DNA of 64,000 nucleotides, from NCBI GenBank assembly GCA_963204745.1, contig CAUJHF010000020.1, positions 1 through 64,000 of the forward strand, given 5' to 3'. Of this stretch, positions 1 to 9,004 are shown one piece after another (the first letter of the stretch is position 1; the number at the start of each line of letters is the position of its first letter). The stretch comes from Pseudomonadota bacterium (GTDB lineage Bacteria > Pseudomonadota > Gammaproteobacteria > Steroidobacterales > GCA-2729495). Both the position numbers and the translations under genes were made by a program. Under the pieces are notes generated by a model, which was not told the origin of the DNA, made no database searches, and saw only the letters and a list, made by a program, of their open reading frames with translations.

Positions 1-599
1 CCGTCGCCGGTGGTGGAACGCGCGAAGTCCACCATCATGCGCCGACCCATCAGGCGACTGTGTGCGGCATTGAGTGAACAGGACAGGCTGCTGAGCTGGG
101 TCATCTGCTCGAAGGGGCTGAGCAGGCTGAAGCCGACGATATCGAACAGCGCCACCGCGCGATTGTGGATGTAGCTGACGCTGTAGCGCTTGACGATCTG
201 GTCGATCACCGCCGCTTCATCGGCACCGCCGGTGAGTGCCTGGCGCAGACGGATCTGTATGGCATCGACGCCGAGCAGATGGGTGGCGTTGTTCATCTGC
301 CGGGCGTTGAACTGCCGTGACCCCGACAACAGATGCATGATGAATTCGTGTGCCGGACTGAGGCTGTTGTCAGCCGGTGATTCTGTGTTGCCGCTTGCGC
401 CATAACTGGCAACCGCATGATGAGGCACCACGAGGACCTGGATGCCGGTCGGATGCGGACACCAGGCCATCACGAGGTTCTGGCCGAGGCCCCAGTGACT
501 GTAGAGCTGCCGGTCGAGTTCCACGAGATTGCTGCGCTGGCGGAAATCGAAAGCAGCGGCCTGGCCGAATGTGCCTTCGGGGAAAATGGGGTCAGGCAT
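1..599 (-). CDS. Class III adenylate/guanylate cyclase-like protein (5' part; runs off the window)
   Basis: An open frame reads leftward from an ATG at 597-599 to the window edge without a stop, giving about 199 residues. Residues ~150-160 read VALFDIVGFSLL, the F-x-D-I-V-G-F-(T/S) signature that carries a metal-binding aspartate in class III nucleotide cyclases. The visible part ends in STTGDG, which resembles the second conserved GDG block of the same catalytic domain. The ~145 residues before it match no domain I recognise. The likely role is synthesis of a cyclic nucleotide from ATP or GTP. Substrate-specifying residues and the second metal aspartate cannot be judged because the gene is cut. 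It is divergent from the FAD-oxidase gene; the ~100 bp between them must hold promoters for both. Family call moderately sure, activity unproven. Confidence 0.7.
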   Translation of the reverse strand, partial: MPDPIFPEGTFGQAAAFDFRQRSNLVELDRQLYSHWGLGQNLVMAWCPHPTGIQVLVVPHHAVASYGASGNTESPADNSLSPAHEFIMHLLSGSRQFNARQMNNATHLLGVDAIQIRLRQALTGGADEAAVIDQIVKRYSVSYIHNRAVALFDIVGFSLLSPFEQMTQLSSLSCSLNAAHSRLMGRRMMVDFARSTTGD

Positions 600-650
600 G
601 AATATGGAACGTGTGCTCAGAACCCGGATTCCTTCCGTGGAAAGCGTGCT

Positions 651-679
651 TTGCGACCCGGCGGGGACTGTCTTAGGAT
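651..679 (+). promoter_or_regulatory. Sigma70-type promoter for the FAD-oxidase gene
   Basis: TTGCGA at 651-656 and TAGGAT at 674-679 are separated by exactly 17 bp, placing a start of transcription near 686, just ahead of the ATG at 704. It lies in the gap between two divergent genes. Called by eye from consensus similarity only. Confidence 0.5.
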
Positions 680-703
680 GCACGACGGGCAAGCGGCATT
701 GCA

Positions 704-2170
704 ATGGCCCGTCTTTACATCAGCAGGTTCATTTCCTTGACCGCAGTTTCCAGCCAGCTTCTCGCTGAACTCAAGGCACTTGCCGGCCCTGGCGGCCATA
801 TCGAGGATCCGGCCGAGCTCGCCGCCAGCCTGACCGAGTGGCGGGGATTGTTCAGGGGCGCTGCGCCGCTGATGCTGATGCCCGACTCGACGGCGTCCGT
901 GGCGGCGATACTCGCCTTCTGTCACCAGCATCGCATCGCGGTCGTTCCGCAGGGTGGAAACACGGGTCTGGTTGGTGGGGCTATACCCCACTCGACGGCG
1001 GCGCGGCCGGAAATCCTCCTCTCGGCGCGTCGCCTGAACCGCATACGCGCCATCGACGCGGCGAACTACAGCATCACCGCCGAGGCCGGCTGCGTGCTGG
1101 CCACGGTACAGGCAGCGGCAGCGGAAGCGGGCCGACTTTTCCCGCTGAGCCTCGCGGCGGAGGGCAGCTGTCAGCTGGGCGGGAATATCTCCACCAACGC
1201 CGGCGGCACGGCAGTTCTGCGCTTCGGGAACATGCGCGACCTGGTGCTGGGGCTTGAAGTCGTGCTGCCGGATGGCCGCGTGCTCGACGGGCTGCGGAGC
1301 CTGCGCAAGGACAACACCGGATACGACCTGAAGCAGCTGTTTATCGGTGCGGAAGGGACGCTGGGCTTTATCACGGCGGCGAGCTGCAAGCTGTTCCCGC
1401 AGCCCCGACACACGGCAACTGCCTGGCTGGCTGTGCCCGATGTTGCCGCGGCGCTAGCGCTGTACGGTGCGGCACGCGACTCGCTGGGCGATGAACTGAC
1501 GGCATTCGAGTTTGCCAACCACACGTCGCTGGATTTCGTGATGCGACATATTCCAGGCAGCCGCGCGGCCCTGGGCAGCAACTCTCCCTGGTACGTGCTG
1601 CTGGAACTCAGCACCGCGCGCGAATCGGCAGACACCGGAACGGACCTGGAGCACTTCCTGGCCGGCATGCTCGAGAGGCATACGGTGACAGATGGTGTGG
1701 TCGCGACCAGTGGCGCGCAGCGGAATGCTTTTTGGGGACTCCGTCACAGCATGTCGGAGGGGCAGAAAATCGAGGGAGCCAGCATCAAGCACGACATCTC
1801 GGTGCCGGTTTCCAGCATTGGCGAGTTTGTCGCCCGTGCATCCGCCTGGGCCGAGTCATCCGTGCCCGGGGTCCGCGTGGTCGCCTTCGGCCATCTTGGT
1901 GATGGCAATGTGCACTTCAACCTCAGTCAGCCGGTCGGCGCCGATCCGGCCGCTTTTCTCGCTCGCTGGGATGAGATTGCCGCGGAGATTCACCAGATTG
2001 CGGTGGACTTCGGTGGCAGCTTTAGTGCCGAGCACGGTATCGGCAGCCTGAAAGTGGCGGAGCTCGAACGCTGGCGGGGCGGGACGACGATTGAGGTTAT
2101 GCGTGCGATCAAGGGTGTGCTCGATCCGCACAACATCATGAATCCGGGCAAGTTGTTGCGTGCCGGTTGA
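704..2170 (+). CDS. FAD-linked oxidase, D-2-hydroxyacid dehydrogenase/GlcD type
   Basis: A 488-residue flavoprotein of the vanillyl-alcohol-oxidase fold. It probably oxidises a D-2-hydroxyacid (D-lactate, glycolate or D-2-hydroxyglutarate class). The N-terminal FAD-binding domain shows PQGGNTGLVGG at residues 82-92, and GSCQLGGNISTNAGG and GAEGTLGFIT further on. The C-terminal domain shows FGHLGDGNVHFN and the family-typical SAEHGIGSLK, then a NPGK ending. Length matches single-chain members. The ATG at 704 has no clear Shine-Dalgarno. A TTG at 737, preceded by AGG about 9 bp upstream, is an alternative that fits the family N-terminus better and would remove 11 residues. It stands alone, about 100 bp before ilvD, and the exact substrate is unknown. 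Confidence 0.85.
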   Translation: MARLYISRFISLTAVSSQLLAELKALAGPGGHIEDPAELAASLTEWRGLFRGAAPLMLMPDSTASVAAILAFCHQHRIAVVPQGGNTGLVGGAIPHSTAARPEILLSARRLNRIRAIDAANYSITAEAGCVLATVQAAAAEAGRLFPLSLAAEGSCQLGGNISTNAGGTAVLRFGNMRDLVLGLEVVLPDGRVLDGLRSLRKDNTGYDLKQLFIGAEGTLGFITAASCKLFPQPRHTATAWLAVPDVAAALALYGAARDSLGDELTAFEFANHTSLDFVMRHIPGSRAALGSNSPWYVLLELSTARESADTGTDLEHFLAGMLERHTVTDGVVATSGAQRNAFWGLRHSMSEGQKIEGASIKHDISVPVSSIGEFVARASAWAESSVPGVRVVAFGHLGDGNVHFNLSQPVGADPAAFLARWDEIAAEIHQIAVDFGGSFSAEHGIGSLKVAELERWRGGTTIEVMRAIKGVLDPHNIMNPGKLLRAG

Positions 2171-2269
2171 CGGAGATTCAGCCCGATTTGCATAGGGAAT
2201 CAAGGCCGAATCGGCTAAACTTGCGGCCGGTTTTGCTGCCTGAAACAGCTGCGGAGTACGGACCAGATC

Positions 2270-3955
2270 ATGACTGACCCAAAGAACACCAAAGACAACT
2301 CGCGCCGCTATTCCAGCGTCGTCGTGGATGGCGTTTCACAGGCGCCTAGCCGCGCCATGCTGCGGGCCGTCGGATTCACCGAGGCGGATTTCAGGAAGAG
2401 CCAGATCGGCATCGCCTCGACCTGGAGCATGGTCACGCCCTGCAATATGCACATCGATCAGCTGGCCAGGCTGGCGGGCGAAGGTGCCGATGCGGCGGGC
2501 GGCAAGTCAGTAATCTTCAACACCATCACTGTTTCGGACGGGATCTCGATGGGTACGCCCGGCATGCGCTACTCGCTGGTGTCGCGCGAAGTGATCGCCG
2601 ATTCGATCGAGACGGTCGTGGGCGCAGAGGGCTTTGACGGTTTTGTGACCATCGGTGGCTGCGACAAGAACATGCCGGGTTGTGCGATCGCCATGGTGCG
2701 TATGGATCGCCCCTCGGTGTTTGTTTATGGCGGTACGATCCTGCCCGGTGCCAACCGCTGTGACATCGTTTCGGTCTTCGAGGCGGTCGGCGCGGTTGCT
2801 GGTGGCCGTATGTCGAAGGCACAGCTGCTGGAAGTCGAGCAGACGGCGATTCCGGGCGCGGGCTCCTGCGGCGGCATGTACACGGCGAACACGATGGCTT
2901 CGGCCATCGAGGCGTTGGGTCTCAGCCTGCCGAACAGCTCCGCCCAGGACGCGATCTCGCCAGACAAGCTGGAAGACTGCCGTCGCGCAGGTGCGGCGGT
3001 GGTTGAACTCGTCCGTCGCGGCATCAAGCCTTCAGATATCGTCAGTCGTGAAGCCTTTGAAAATGCGATCACCGTGGTGATCGCGCTCGGCGGTTCGACC
3101 AACGCGGTCCTGCATTTGCTGGCAATTGCGCACGAAGCGAATATTCCGCTCACGCTCGATGACTTCACACGTATCGGCGCCAGGGTGCCGGTGCTTGCTG
3201 ATCTGCGCCCGAGCGGGCGCTACGCGATGTCTGAGCTGGTTGCTATCGGCGGCATCCAGCCGCTGATGAAGATGCTGCTCGACCAAGGCCTGCTGCATGG
3301 CCAATGCCTGACGGTCAGTGGCAAGACCATTGCCGAAAACCTGGCTCATATAAAGCCATATCCGGCTGGCCAGGACATCATCAGAAGCTTTGATAACCCC
3401 ATGAAGAATGACAGCCATCTTGTTGTTATGAATGGAAATATTGCACCAGACGGCGCCGTGGCCAAGATCACCGGCAAGGAAGGCCTGCGCTTCGTCGGCA
3501 ATGCCCGCGTGTTCGGTTCTGAAGAAGCCGCGCTCGAAGCCATACTCGGTGGCGTGGTCGTTGCCGGTGATGTGGTGGTGATTCGCTATGAGGGTCCGAA
3601 GGGTGGTCCCGGCATGCGCGAGATGCTGAGCCCGACTGGCGCGATCATGGGTCGCGGTCTCGGTGCCGAGGTGGCGCTGATCACGGACGGCCGCTTCTCC
3701 GGTGGCAGTCACGGCTTTGTCGTCGGGCACGTTTCGCCCGAAGCTGCCGTGGGCGGGCCGCTGGCACTGTTGCAGGACGGGGACCGCATCACCATCGATG
3801 CTGAAAAGCGGACCCTTGATGTGGATCTTTCGCCTGCTGAGCTGGAGGCGCGTCGTGCGCGCTGGACCCTGCCGCCGCGTGAGGTGCCGCGCGGTGTGCT
3901 CAGCAAGTACGTGCAACTGGTTAACTCGGCTTCTCTCGGCGCGATCACGACTTGA
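2270..3955 (+). CDS. ilvD: Dihydroxy-acid dehydratase
   Basis: Dehydrates 2,3-dihydroxy-isovalerate and 2,3-dihydroxy-3-methylvalerate to 2-oxo acids in valine, isoleucine and leucine synthesis; cytoplasmic Fe-S enzyme. The 561-residue protein carries the three cluster cysteines in typical contexts: TPCNMH (C58), [10 protein letters not shown] (C131) and [13 protein letters not shown] (C200). The C-terminal swivel domain has [15 protein letters not shown] and TDGRFSGG. Length is that of the shorter (about 560-residue) IlvD branch. The stop lies 17 bp ahead of the probable lysAC ATG, so the two genes are almost certainly co-transcribed. The remaining branched-chain genes (leu, ilvE) are on the opposite strand some 7 kb away. 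Confidence 0.97.
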   Translation: MTDPKNTKDNSRRYSSVVVDGVSQAPSRAMLRAVGFTEADFRKSQIGIASTWSMVTPCNMHIDQLARLAGEGADAAGGKSVIFNTITVSDGISMGTPGMRYSLVSREVIADSIETVVGAEGFDGFVTIGGCDKNMPGCAIAMVRMDRPSVFVYGGTILPGANRCDIVSVFEAVGAVAGGRMSKAQLLEVEQTAIPGAGSCGGMYTANTMASAIEALGLSLPNSSAQDAISPDKLEDCRRAGAAVVELVRRGIKPSDIVSREAFENAITVVIALGGSTNAVLHLLAIAHEANIPLTLDDFTRIGARVPVLADLRPSGRYAMSELVAIGGIQPLMKMLLDQGLLHGQCLTVSGKTIAENLAHIKPYPAGQDIIRSFDNPMKNDSHLVVMNGNIAPDGAVAKITGKEGLRFVGNARVFGSEEAALEAILGGVVVAGDVVVIRYEGPKGGPGMREMLSPTGAIMGRGLGAEVALITDGRFSGGSHGFVVGHVSPEAAVGGPLALLQDGDRITIDAEKRTLDVDLSPAELEARRARWTLPPREVPRGVLSKYVQLVNSASLGAITT

Positions 3956-3972
3956 GCACGGACAGGGCGAGC

Positions 3973-6582
3973 ATGTCAGGGAAGCGCAGTGTGCGTCGCA
4001 AGGCCTCGACGCCGGCCTGGGTCGTACTGAAGTTCGGTGGCACCAGCGTGTCCAGCGCGGACCGCTGGGAGACCATCGCCGGGCTGCTGCGTCAGCGGCA
4101 GGCCGAAGGCCTGCACCCGGTGGTCGTGCACTCGGCGCTCGCCACTGTTTCCAACAAGCTTGATGAACTGCTGCATCGTGCACTGGAGGAAGACGTCACT
4201 GCCGAGGTTGCAGGGATCCGCGAACTGCACCTGCGCCTCGCCGCCGACCTGCAGGTCGATGGTGAAAAAGAACTGGGCGCGTATTTTCTCGAACTCGAAC
4301 ACTTGCTTGCGGGGATTCACCTGATCCGGGAAGTGAGCCCGCGTATCCAGGCCCGCGTGATGGGGCTCGGCGAACTGATGGCCACACGGCTCGGTGCTGC
4401 CTTTCTCTCGCGCCAGGGTTTGGCGGTGACCTGGATGGATGCGCGTGAGTTGTTGCTCAGTAGTGTGCGGCCCGGTGTCAACGAACGTTCCGCATACCTT
4501 GCTGCCAACTGTGATTTCGAGCCCGATACGAAACTTCAGGCGCGCTTCGCCGTTGCAGATGGCATCGTGTTGACGCAGGGCTTCATTGCCAGCAATGCGC
4601 GCGGCGATGGCGTGCTGCTCGGGCGCGGTGGCTCTGACACTTCGGCTGCGTATTTTGCGGCAAAGCTGCAGGCCGCGGCGCTGGAAATCTGGACCGATGT
4701 GCCGGGCATGTTTACCGCCAATCCAAAGGTGGTGCCGGGTGCGCGTCTGCTGCGCATGCTGAGTTACGAAGAAGCACAGGAAATCGCCTCGACCGGTGGC
4801 TCCGTGCTCCACCCGCGTTGTATCAATCCCTGCAAGCGGCACGGCATTCCGCTCAAGGTGCTGTGTACCAGCCAGCCGGAACTGCCTGGCACGCTGGTCA
4901 CGGCACGCGCCGGCAGCGATGGCCCGCGCGTCAAGGCGATCCTCGGTCGCAGCCGGATCACGCTGGTGTCGATGGAAACTCTCGGCATGTGGCACGAGGT
5001 CGGATTCCTCGCCGACGCCTTCCGTTGTTTTTCCGATCTGGGGCTGTCGGTCGATCTGGTTTCAACTTCCGAGAGCAACGTGACCGTCACGCTCGATCCG
5101 GGTGCCAACCCGATCGACGCGCAGACGCTCGCTCATCTGCAGGCACGTCTTGAGCAGTTGTGCCGCGTGCGGATCATCGAAGGCGTGGAGGTCGTCAGCC
5201 TGGTCGGACAGAAAATCCGCGCGGCGCTGCATGAGATCGGTCCGGCGCTCGAGGTCTTCGACGAGTACCGTATTCACCTGGTCAGTCAGTCTGCGAGCGA
5301 CCTCAACCTTTCCTTCGTGATCGAGGAAGGGCAGGCCGGGCGCCTGATCCAGCAGCTGCACGGCACGCTGGTGCACTCGGGTCCGGACGACGAGGTCTTC
5401 GGTGAAACCTGGGAGGAACTGCGCAGCGGCGGCCGGAAGCTGCGGCCACATATCGAGCCGTGGTGGGTGCGGCGACGTGCAGAACTTGTAGCGCTGGGCC
5501 ATCAGCACCAGTCGGCCTACGTCTACGATCTGGCCTCGGTGCGTGCGGCCGCCGGCCGGCTCAAATCCCTGCACTCTGTGCGGCGGGTATTCTTCGCGAT
5601 GAAGGCGAACAATTCGCCGGATGTGCTCAGAGTCATGGACGAGGAGGGCCTGAGCTTCGAGTGCGTATCGCCAGGTGAAATACGCCGGGTGCTCGAACTG
5701 TTCCCGGATATTGCCCGCGACCGGATTCTATATACGCCCAACTTTGCTCCGCGCAGCGATTACGAGTTCGGGCTCGCACAGGGCGTCTGGGTGACGCTCG
5801 ATAACCTGCATCCCTTGCGTCACTGGCCCGGGTTATTTCGTGGCAGGGAGATCTTCCTGCGCGTCGATACCGGGCAGGGACATGGCCATCACGAGCATGT
5901 CCGGACGGCGGGCACGCATTCCAAGTTCGGGATTCCGGTCTTCGAACTGGAAGAGGCGCGTGCGCTGGTCGCCGGCTGCGGTGCGACTGTCGTCGGGCTG
6001 CACGCGCATACCGGCAGCGGCATCCTTACGCCGCAGAACTGGCAGGATGTGGGCCGGGAACTCGTCACGATTGCACAGGATTTTCCGGGGCTGCGTTTTC
6101 TGGATCTCGGTGGCGGACTGGGGGTGCCGGAGAAGGCCGGGCAGCATCCGCTGGATATGCAGGCCGTCGATGCCGGGATCGCGGAGATCCGTGCGGCGCA
6201 GCCACAGCTGGAGATCTGGCTGGAGCCGGGGCGTTATCTGGTCGCTGAAGCCGGTGTGCTGCTCGCTACCGTGACGCAGGTGAAGGGCAAGGGGCAGATG
6301 ATGTATGTCGGTGTGAGTACCGGCATGAACAGCCTGATCCGTCCGGCGCTCTATGGCGCCTTCCACGAGATCGTCAACCTGAGCCGCTGGGGCGAAGATA
6401 CCGATCGCGTCGTCACCATCGTCGGGCCGATCTGCGAGACGGGTGACCGGCTTGGTGCCGACCGCCTGTTGCCGACTTGTGAGGAGGGCGACGTGCTGGT
6501 GATCGCCAATGCCGGTGCCTATGGCCGCGTGATGAGTTCGAACTACAACCTGCGCGATCCGGCGGTCGAAGTCGCTATCTGA
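3973..6582 (+). CDS. lysAC: Bifunctional aspartate kinase/diaminopimelate decarboxylase
   Basis: A natural fusion of the first and last enzymes of lysine synthesis, 869 residues. The N-terminal half is aspartokinase: VLKFGGTS near residues 18-25, GRGGSDTSA, and EIWTDVPGMF. It is followed by a regulatory ACT region (~320-470, VSTSESNVTVTLD and SQSASDLNLSF). The C-terminal half is a PLP fold-type III decarboxylase: FFAMKANN with the PLP lysine near residue 544, HTGSG near 677, LDLGGGLGVP, EPGRYLVAEAG near 750 and the CETGD catalytic-cysteine motif near 820. Such fusions are known in Xanthomonadales and relatives. I chose the ATG at 3973, with AGGG 6 bp upstream. A TTG at 3952 overlapping the ilvD stop has no ribosome site. 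Having kinase and decarboxylase on one chain links pathway entry and lysine output. Convergent with hisE. Confidence 0.96.
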   Translation: MSGKRSVRRKASTPAWVVLKFGGTSVSSADRWETIAGLLRQRQAEGLHPVVVHSALATVSNKLDELLHRALEEDVTAEVAGIRELHLRLAADLQVDGEKELGAYFLELEHLLAGIHLIREVSPRIQARVMGLGELMATRLGAAFLSRQGLAVTWMDARELLLSSVRPGVNERSAYLAANCDFEPDTKLQARFAVADGIVLTQGFIASNARGDGVLLGRGGSDTSAAYFAAKLQAAALEIWTDVPGMFTANPKVVPGARLLRMLSYEEAQEIASTGGSVLHPRCINPCKRHGIPLKVLCTSQPELPGTLVTARAGSDGPRVKAILGRSRITLVSMETLGMWHEVGFLADAFRCFSDLGLSVDLVSTSESNVTVTLDPGANPIDAQTLAHLQARLEQLCRVRIIEGVEVVSLVGQKIRAALHEIGPALEVFDEYRIHLVSQSASDLNLSFVIEEGQAGRLIQQLHGTLVHSGPDDEVFGETWEELRSGGRKLRPHIEPWWVRRRAELVALGHQHQSAYVYDLASVRAAAGRLKSLHSVRRVFFAMKANNSPDVLRVMDEEGLSFECVSPGEIRRVLELFPDIARDRILYTPNFAPRSDYEFGLAQGVWVTLDNLHPLRHWPGLFRGREIFLRVDTGQGHGHHEHVRTAGTHSKFGIPVFELEEARALVAGCGATVVGLHAHTGSGILTPQNWQDVGRELVTIAQDFPGLRFLDLGGGLGVPEKAGQHPLDMQAVDAGIAEIRAAQPQLEIWLEPGRYLVAEAGVLLATVTQVKGKGQMMYVGVSTGMNSLIRPALYGAFHEIVNLSRWGEDTDRVVTIVGPICETGDRLGADRLLPTCEEGDVLVIANAGAYGRVMSSNYNLRDPAVEVAI

Positions 6583-6606
6583 GCGACGTGCGAGCGGCCT
6601 GTGCTG

Positions 6607-6900
6607 CTACTTGTGTCGCCGCTCGAGTTCGGCGATCACTTCTGCCAGTCCGGACTCGCGCGAGTTCAGCAGCACGAGCATGTGGTAGAGCAAGTCTGCT
6701 GCTTCGGAAACCACTTTCTCGCGGGTATCGGTAACGCTCGCCAGGGCGAGTTCCACACCTTCCTCGCCGACCTTCTGCGCGATGCGGGGAAGCCCCGCCC
6801 TGAACAGTTTCGCTGTGTAGCTGGCCTCGCTGCCCTCGACCTTGCGGGCGGCAATCACCTGCTCAAGCTGCAGCAGGAAGCTGATATCGGCTGTGCTCAT
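6607..6900 (-). CDS. hisE: Phosphoribosyl-ATP pyrophosphatase
   Basis: Second step of histidine synthesis: hydrolysis of phosphoribosyl-ATP to phosphoribosyl-AMP and pyrophosphate. The 97-residue all-helical MazG-like protein has [12 protein letters not shown] and [14 protein letters not shown], the acidic metal-binding helices of HisE. It is the last gene of the his array and overlaps hisF by 4 bases (ATGA). No HisI (phosphoribosyl-AMP cyclohydrolase) domain is attached, unlike the E. coli HisIE fusion, and no separate hisI is seen in this window, so hisI must lie elsewhere. Convergent with lysAC, with only 24 bp between stops. Confidence 0.95.
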   Translation of the reverse strand: MSTADISFLLQLEQVIAARKVEGSEASYTAKLFRAGLPRIAQKVGEEGVELALASVTDTREKVVSEAADLLYHMLVLLNSRESGLAEVIAELERRHK

Positions 6901-7664
6901 GGTCGTACCTCTATGCCTTCGCCACGCAGATAAGTCTTGAGGGTCCTGATGTTGATCGCGCCGCTGTGAAAAACGCTGGCAGCGAGCGCACCATCCACAC
7001 CGGCCTGAACGAATACGTCGCGAAAATGTTCCGGTGTGCCGGCACCGCCGGAGGCGATCAGCGGTACGGTGGCCGCGACGCGCATGACTTTCAGCTGGGC
7101 CAGATCATAGCCGCGCCGCACACCGTCCTGGTTCATGCAATTCAGGACAATTTCGCCGGCACCGCGGCGCTGCGCCTCGATGATCCAGTCTTCGGTCCTC
7201 AGTCCGGCAGCGCGAGTCTTGTCCGGGTCGCCGGTAAACTGATAGACGCACCAGTTTCCATCTTCTTCCCGGCTGTCGATACCGACCACCACGCACTGGG
7301 TACCGAAGCGTCGGGCCAGTTCGGTGATCAGTGCCGGTTCAGTCAGTGCCGGTGTATTGATCGAAACCTTGTCGGCACCGAAGTTCAACACTTCCTCGGC
7401 ATCACGGATGCTGCGGATGCCGCCGGCGACGCAGAAAGGTATGTCCAGCACTTCGGCGACGCGGTGGATCCAGCGTCGGTCCACGCTGCGTCCCTCCGGG
7501 CTGGCGGTGATGTCGTAGAAGACCAGTTCGTCAGCGCCTTCGTCGCGATAACGGGCAGCAAGCTCCAGGATGTCGCCGACCACGCGGTGATCGCGAAACC
7601 GGACGCCCTTGACGACCTGCCCGTCGCGGACATCGAGGCAGGGAATTATGCGTCGTGCGAGAAT
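6897..7664 (-). CDS. hisF: Imidazole glycerol phosphate synthase cyclase subunit, apparent ATT start
   Basis: TIM-barrel subunit that takes ammonia from HisH and makes imidazole-glycerol phosphate and AICAR. The conserved N-terminus ([19 protein letters not shown]) begins at the codon after ATT 7662-7664 (complement). Counting ATT as residue 1 puts the catalytic aspartate of CLDV at position 11, as in the family. No ATG, GTG or TTG lies between that ATT and an in-frame TGA five codons upstream. A GAGGAG ribosome site ends 8-9 bases before ATT. The first ordinary start codon (GTG, ending at 7583) would delete the first beta strand and Asp11. The length is then 255 residues, normal for HisF. 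It overlaps hisA by 19 bases and hisE by 4. Function is certain; the start is inferred. Confidence 0.93.
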   Translation of the reverse strand: MLARRIIPCLDVRDGQVVKGVRFRDHRVVGDILELAARYRDEGADELVFYDITASPEGRSVDRRWIHRVAEVLDIPFCVAGGIRSIRDAEEVLNFGADKVSINTPALTEPALITELARRFGTQCVVVGIDSREEDGNWCVYQFTGDPDKTRAAGLRTEDWIIEAQRRGAGEIVLNCMNQDGVRRGYDLAQLKVMRVAATVPLIASGGAGTPEHFRDVFVQAGVDGALAASVFHSGAINIRTLKTYLRGEGIEVRP

Positions 7665-8386
7665 TTCCGGATCTCCTCAAGTGTCAGGCGTCCGTCCAGC
7701 AGGGCCTTGCCGGTGACCACGGCAGACACGCCGGTCTGTTGCAGCGCCTGCAGGTCAGCCAGCGAACTCACGCCGCCCGATGCGATGACCTGTGCATCCG
7801 GGAAGCGACGCGAACACTCCGTATACAGATCGAGATTCGGGCCACCGAGGGTGCCGTCGCGCGCGACGTCCGTACACAGGAAGTGGATGCCGCCGGATGC
7901 AGTGAATTGGCTGAGCAGCGTCCACAGGCTGAGGCCGCTGTCGTGTACCCAGCCGCGGGTCAGGATCTGCGGATCGCCGGTCTCGGGTACGCGAACGTCG
8001 AAGGCAAACACCACGTGTTCGGCGCCGAGTTCGCCGAGCCATGCCAGTGCGGTTTCCGGTTTCTCGGCCGCGATGGAGCCAAGCACGACGCGTGTGGCGC
8101 CAGCCTCGCGCAGCTGCCGCGCGCGCTGCAGGTTGCGGATTCCGCCGCCGGCCTGAACGGCCATGCCGCCGGCAGCCGCCATGGACTTGATGAGTGGCAT
8201 GTTGGTCGGGCTGCCGGTGCGCGCGCCATCCAGATCGACCACATGCAGCCGTCCCATTCCCGCTGCGCGATAGGTGCTGGCCAGTTCGACCGGGTCCTGC
8301 GTGTAACCGGATACCCTGTTGAAGTCGCCCTGGTAGAGGCGGACGCATTGGCCGTCCAGCAGGTCGATTGCAGGTATCACTTCCAT
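7646..8386 (-). CDS. hisA: Phosphoribosylformimino-AICAR ribotide isomerase
   Basis: TIM-barrel isomerase of histidine synthesis, converting ProFAR to PRFAR, the substrate of HisF. The 246-residue protein begins [21 protein letters not shown], with the catalytic aspartate in AIDL and the phosphate-binding loops GGGIRN and [11 protein letters not shown]. The second catalytic aspartate lies in DVARDGT. The length is standard. It lies between hisH (9 bp gap upstream) and hisF; its 3' end supplies the ribosome-binding site for hisF. Confidence 0.96.
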   Translation of the reverse strand: MEVIPAIDLLDGQCVRLYQGDFNRVSGYTQDPVELASTYRAAGMGRLHVVDLDGARTGSPTNMPLIKSMAAAGGMAVQAGGGIRNLQRARQLREAGATRVVLGSIAAEKPETALAWLGELGAEHVVFAFDVRVPETGDPQILTRGWVHDSGLSLWTLLSQFTASGGIHFLCTDVARDGTLGGPNLDLYTECSRRFPDAQVIASGGVSSLADLQALQQTGVSAVVTGKALLDGRLTLEEIRKFSHDA

Positions 8387-8395
8387 GTGCAGGTC

Positions 8396-9004
8396 TCAGC
8401 AGCGGTCCAGAAAGTTCTCGAGAATCCGTGCGCCGAGTGGTCCCGATCGTTCAGGATGAAACTGGGCGGCATAGAAGTTGTCCCGCCCGGCGACTGCCGT
8501 GAACGGCCGGCCGTAGTCGGCCGTGGCGATCGTATCGTCGGATACATCGGCGGCATAGCTGTGCACGAAATAGAAATAGCTGTCGTCGGGAACTCCGTCC
8601 AGCAGCGCCGAATCACGTCTGCGCGTGATCTGGTTCCAGCCCATGTGCGGTATGGGCCGCTCGGGTGCCGGTGCAAAGCGCCGGACCCGACCGGGCAGGA
8701 CACCCAGACAAGTGACATCGTCCTCTTCCGAAGATTCAAACAGCAGTTGCAGACCCAGGCAGATGCCCAGTACTGGCTGCTTTAGTTCGGGGATCAGATT
8801 GACCAGGCCGGCTTTCTGCAGGCGCTCCATCGCCGCACGCGCTGCACCAACGCCGGGCAATATCACATGCGAGGCGGCACGAATCGTTGCCGGATCGCTG
8901 CTCAGCTGGCCCGTATAACCCAGGCGTTGCAACGCCAGGTTCAGCGAGGCGATATTCGCGCCACCGCCGTCGACGATGACGACCTCGCGCGATGCAGTGC
9001 TCAC
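8396..9004 (-). CDS. hisH: Imidazole glycerol phosphate synthase glutaminase subunit
   Basis: Class I glutamine amidotransferase that feeds ammonia to HisF. The 202-residue sequence has the oxyanion region PGVGAARAAM, the nucleophile motif LGICLGLQLLFESSEE (cysteine near residue 84), PHMGWN, and the histidine-glutamate pair in AQFHPERSG. It overlaps hisB by 4 bases. Normal family length and all catalytic residues are present. Confidence 0.96.
   Translation of the reverse strand: MSTASREVVIVDGGGANIASLNLALQRLGYTGQLSSDPATIRAASHVILPGVGAARAAMERLQKAGLVNLIPELKQPVLGICLGLQLLFESSEEDDVTCLGVLPGRVRRFAPAPERPIPHMGWNQITRRRDSALLDGVPDDSYFYFVHSYAADVSDDTIATADYGRPFTAVAGRDNFYAAQFHPERSGPLGARILENFLDRC

Noticed and set aside
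2171..2269. Short inverted repeat GCCGA-A-TCGGC before ilvD
   Set aside because: Five-base arms are too short to support an operator or terminator call, and no good promoter pair could be placed around it.
3032..4183. Long open frame on the minus strand (383 codons)
   Set aside because: Antisense to ilvD and the start of lysAC, both with clear motifs; sequence is low-complexity Arg/His-rich, typical of a high-GC shadow frame.
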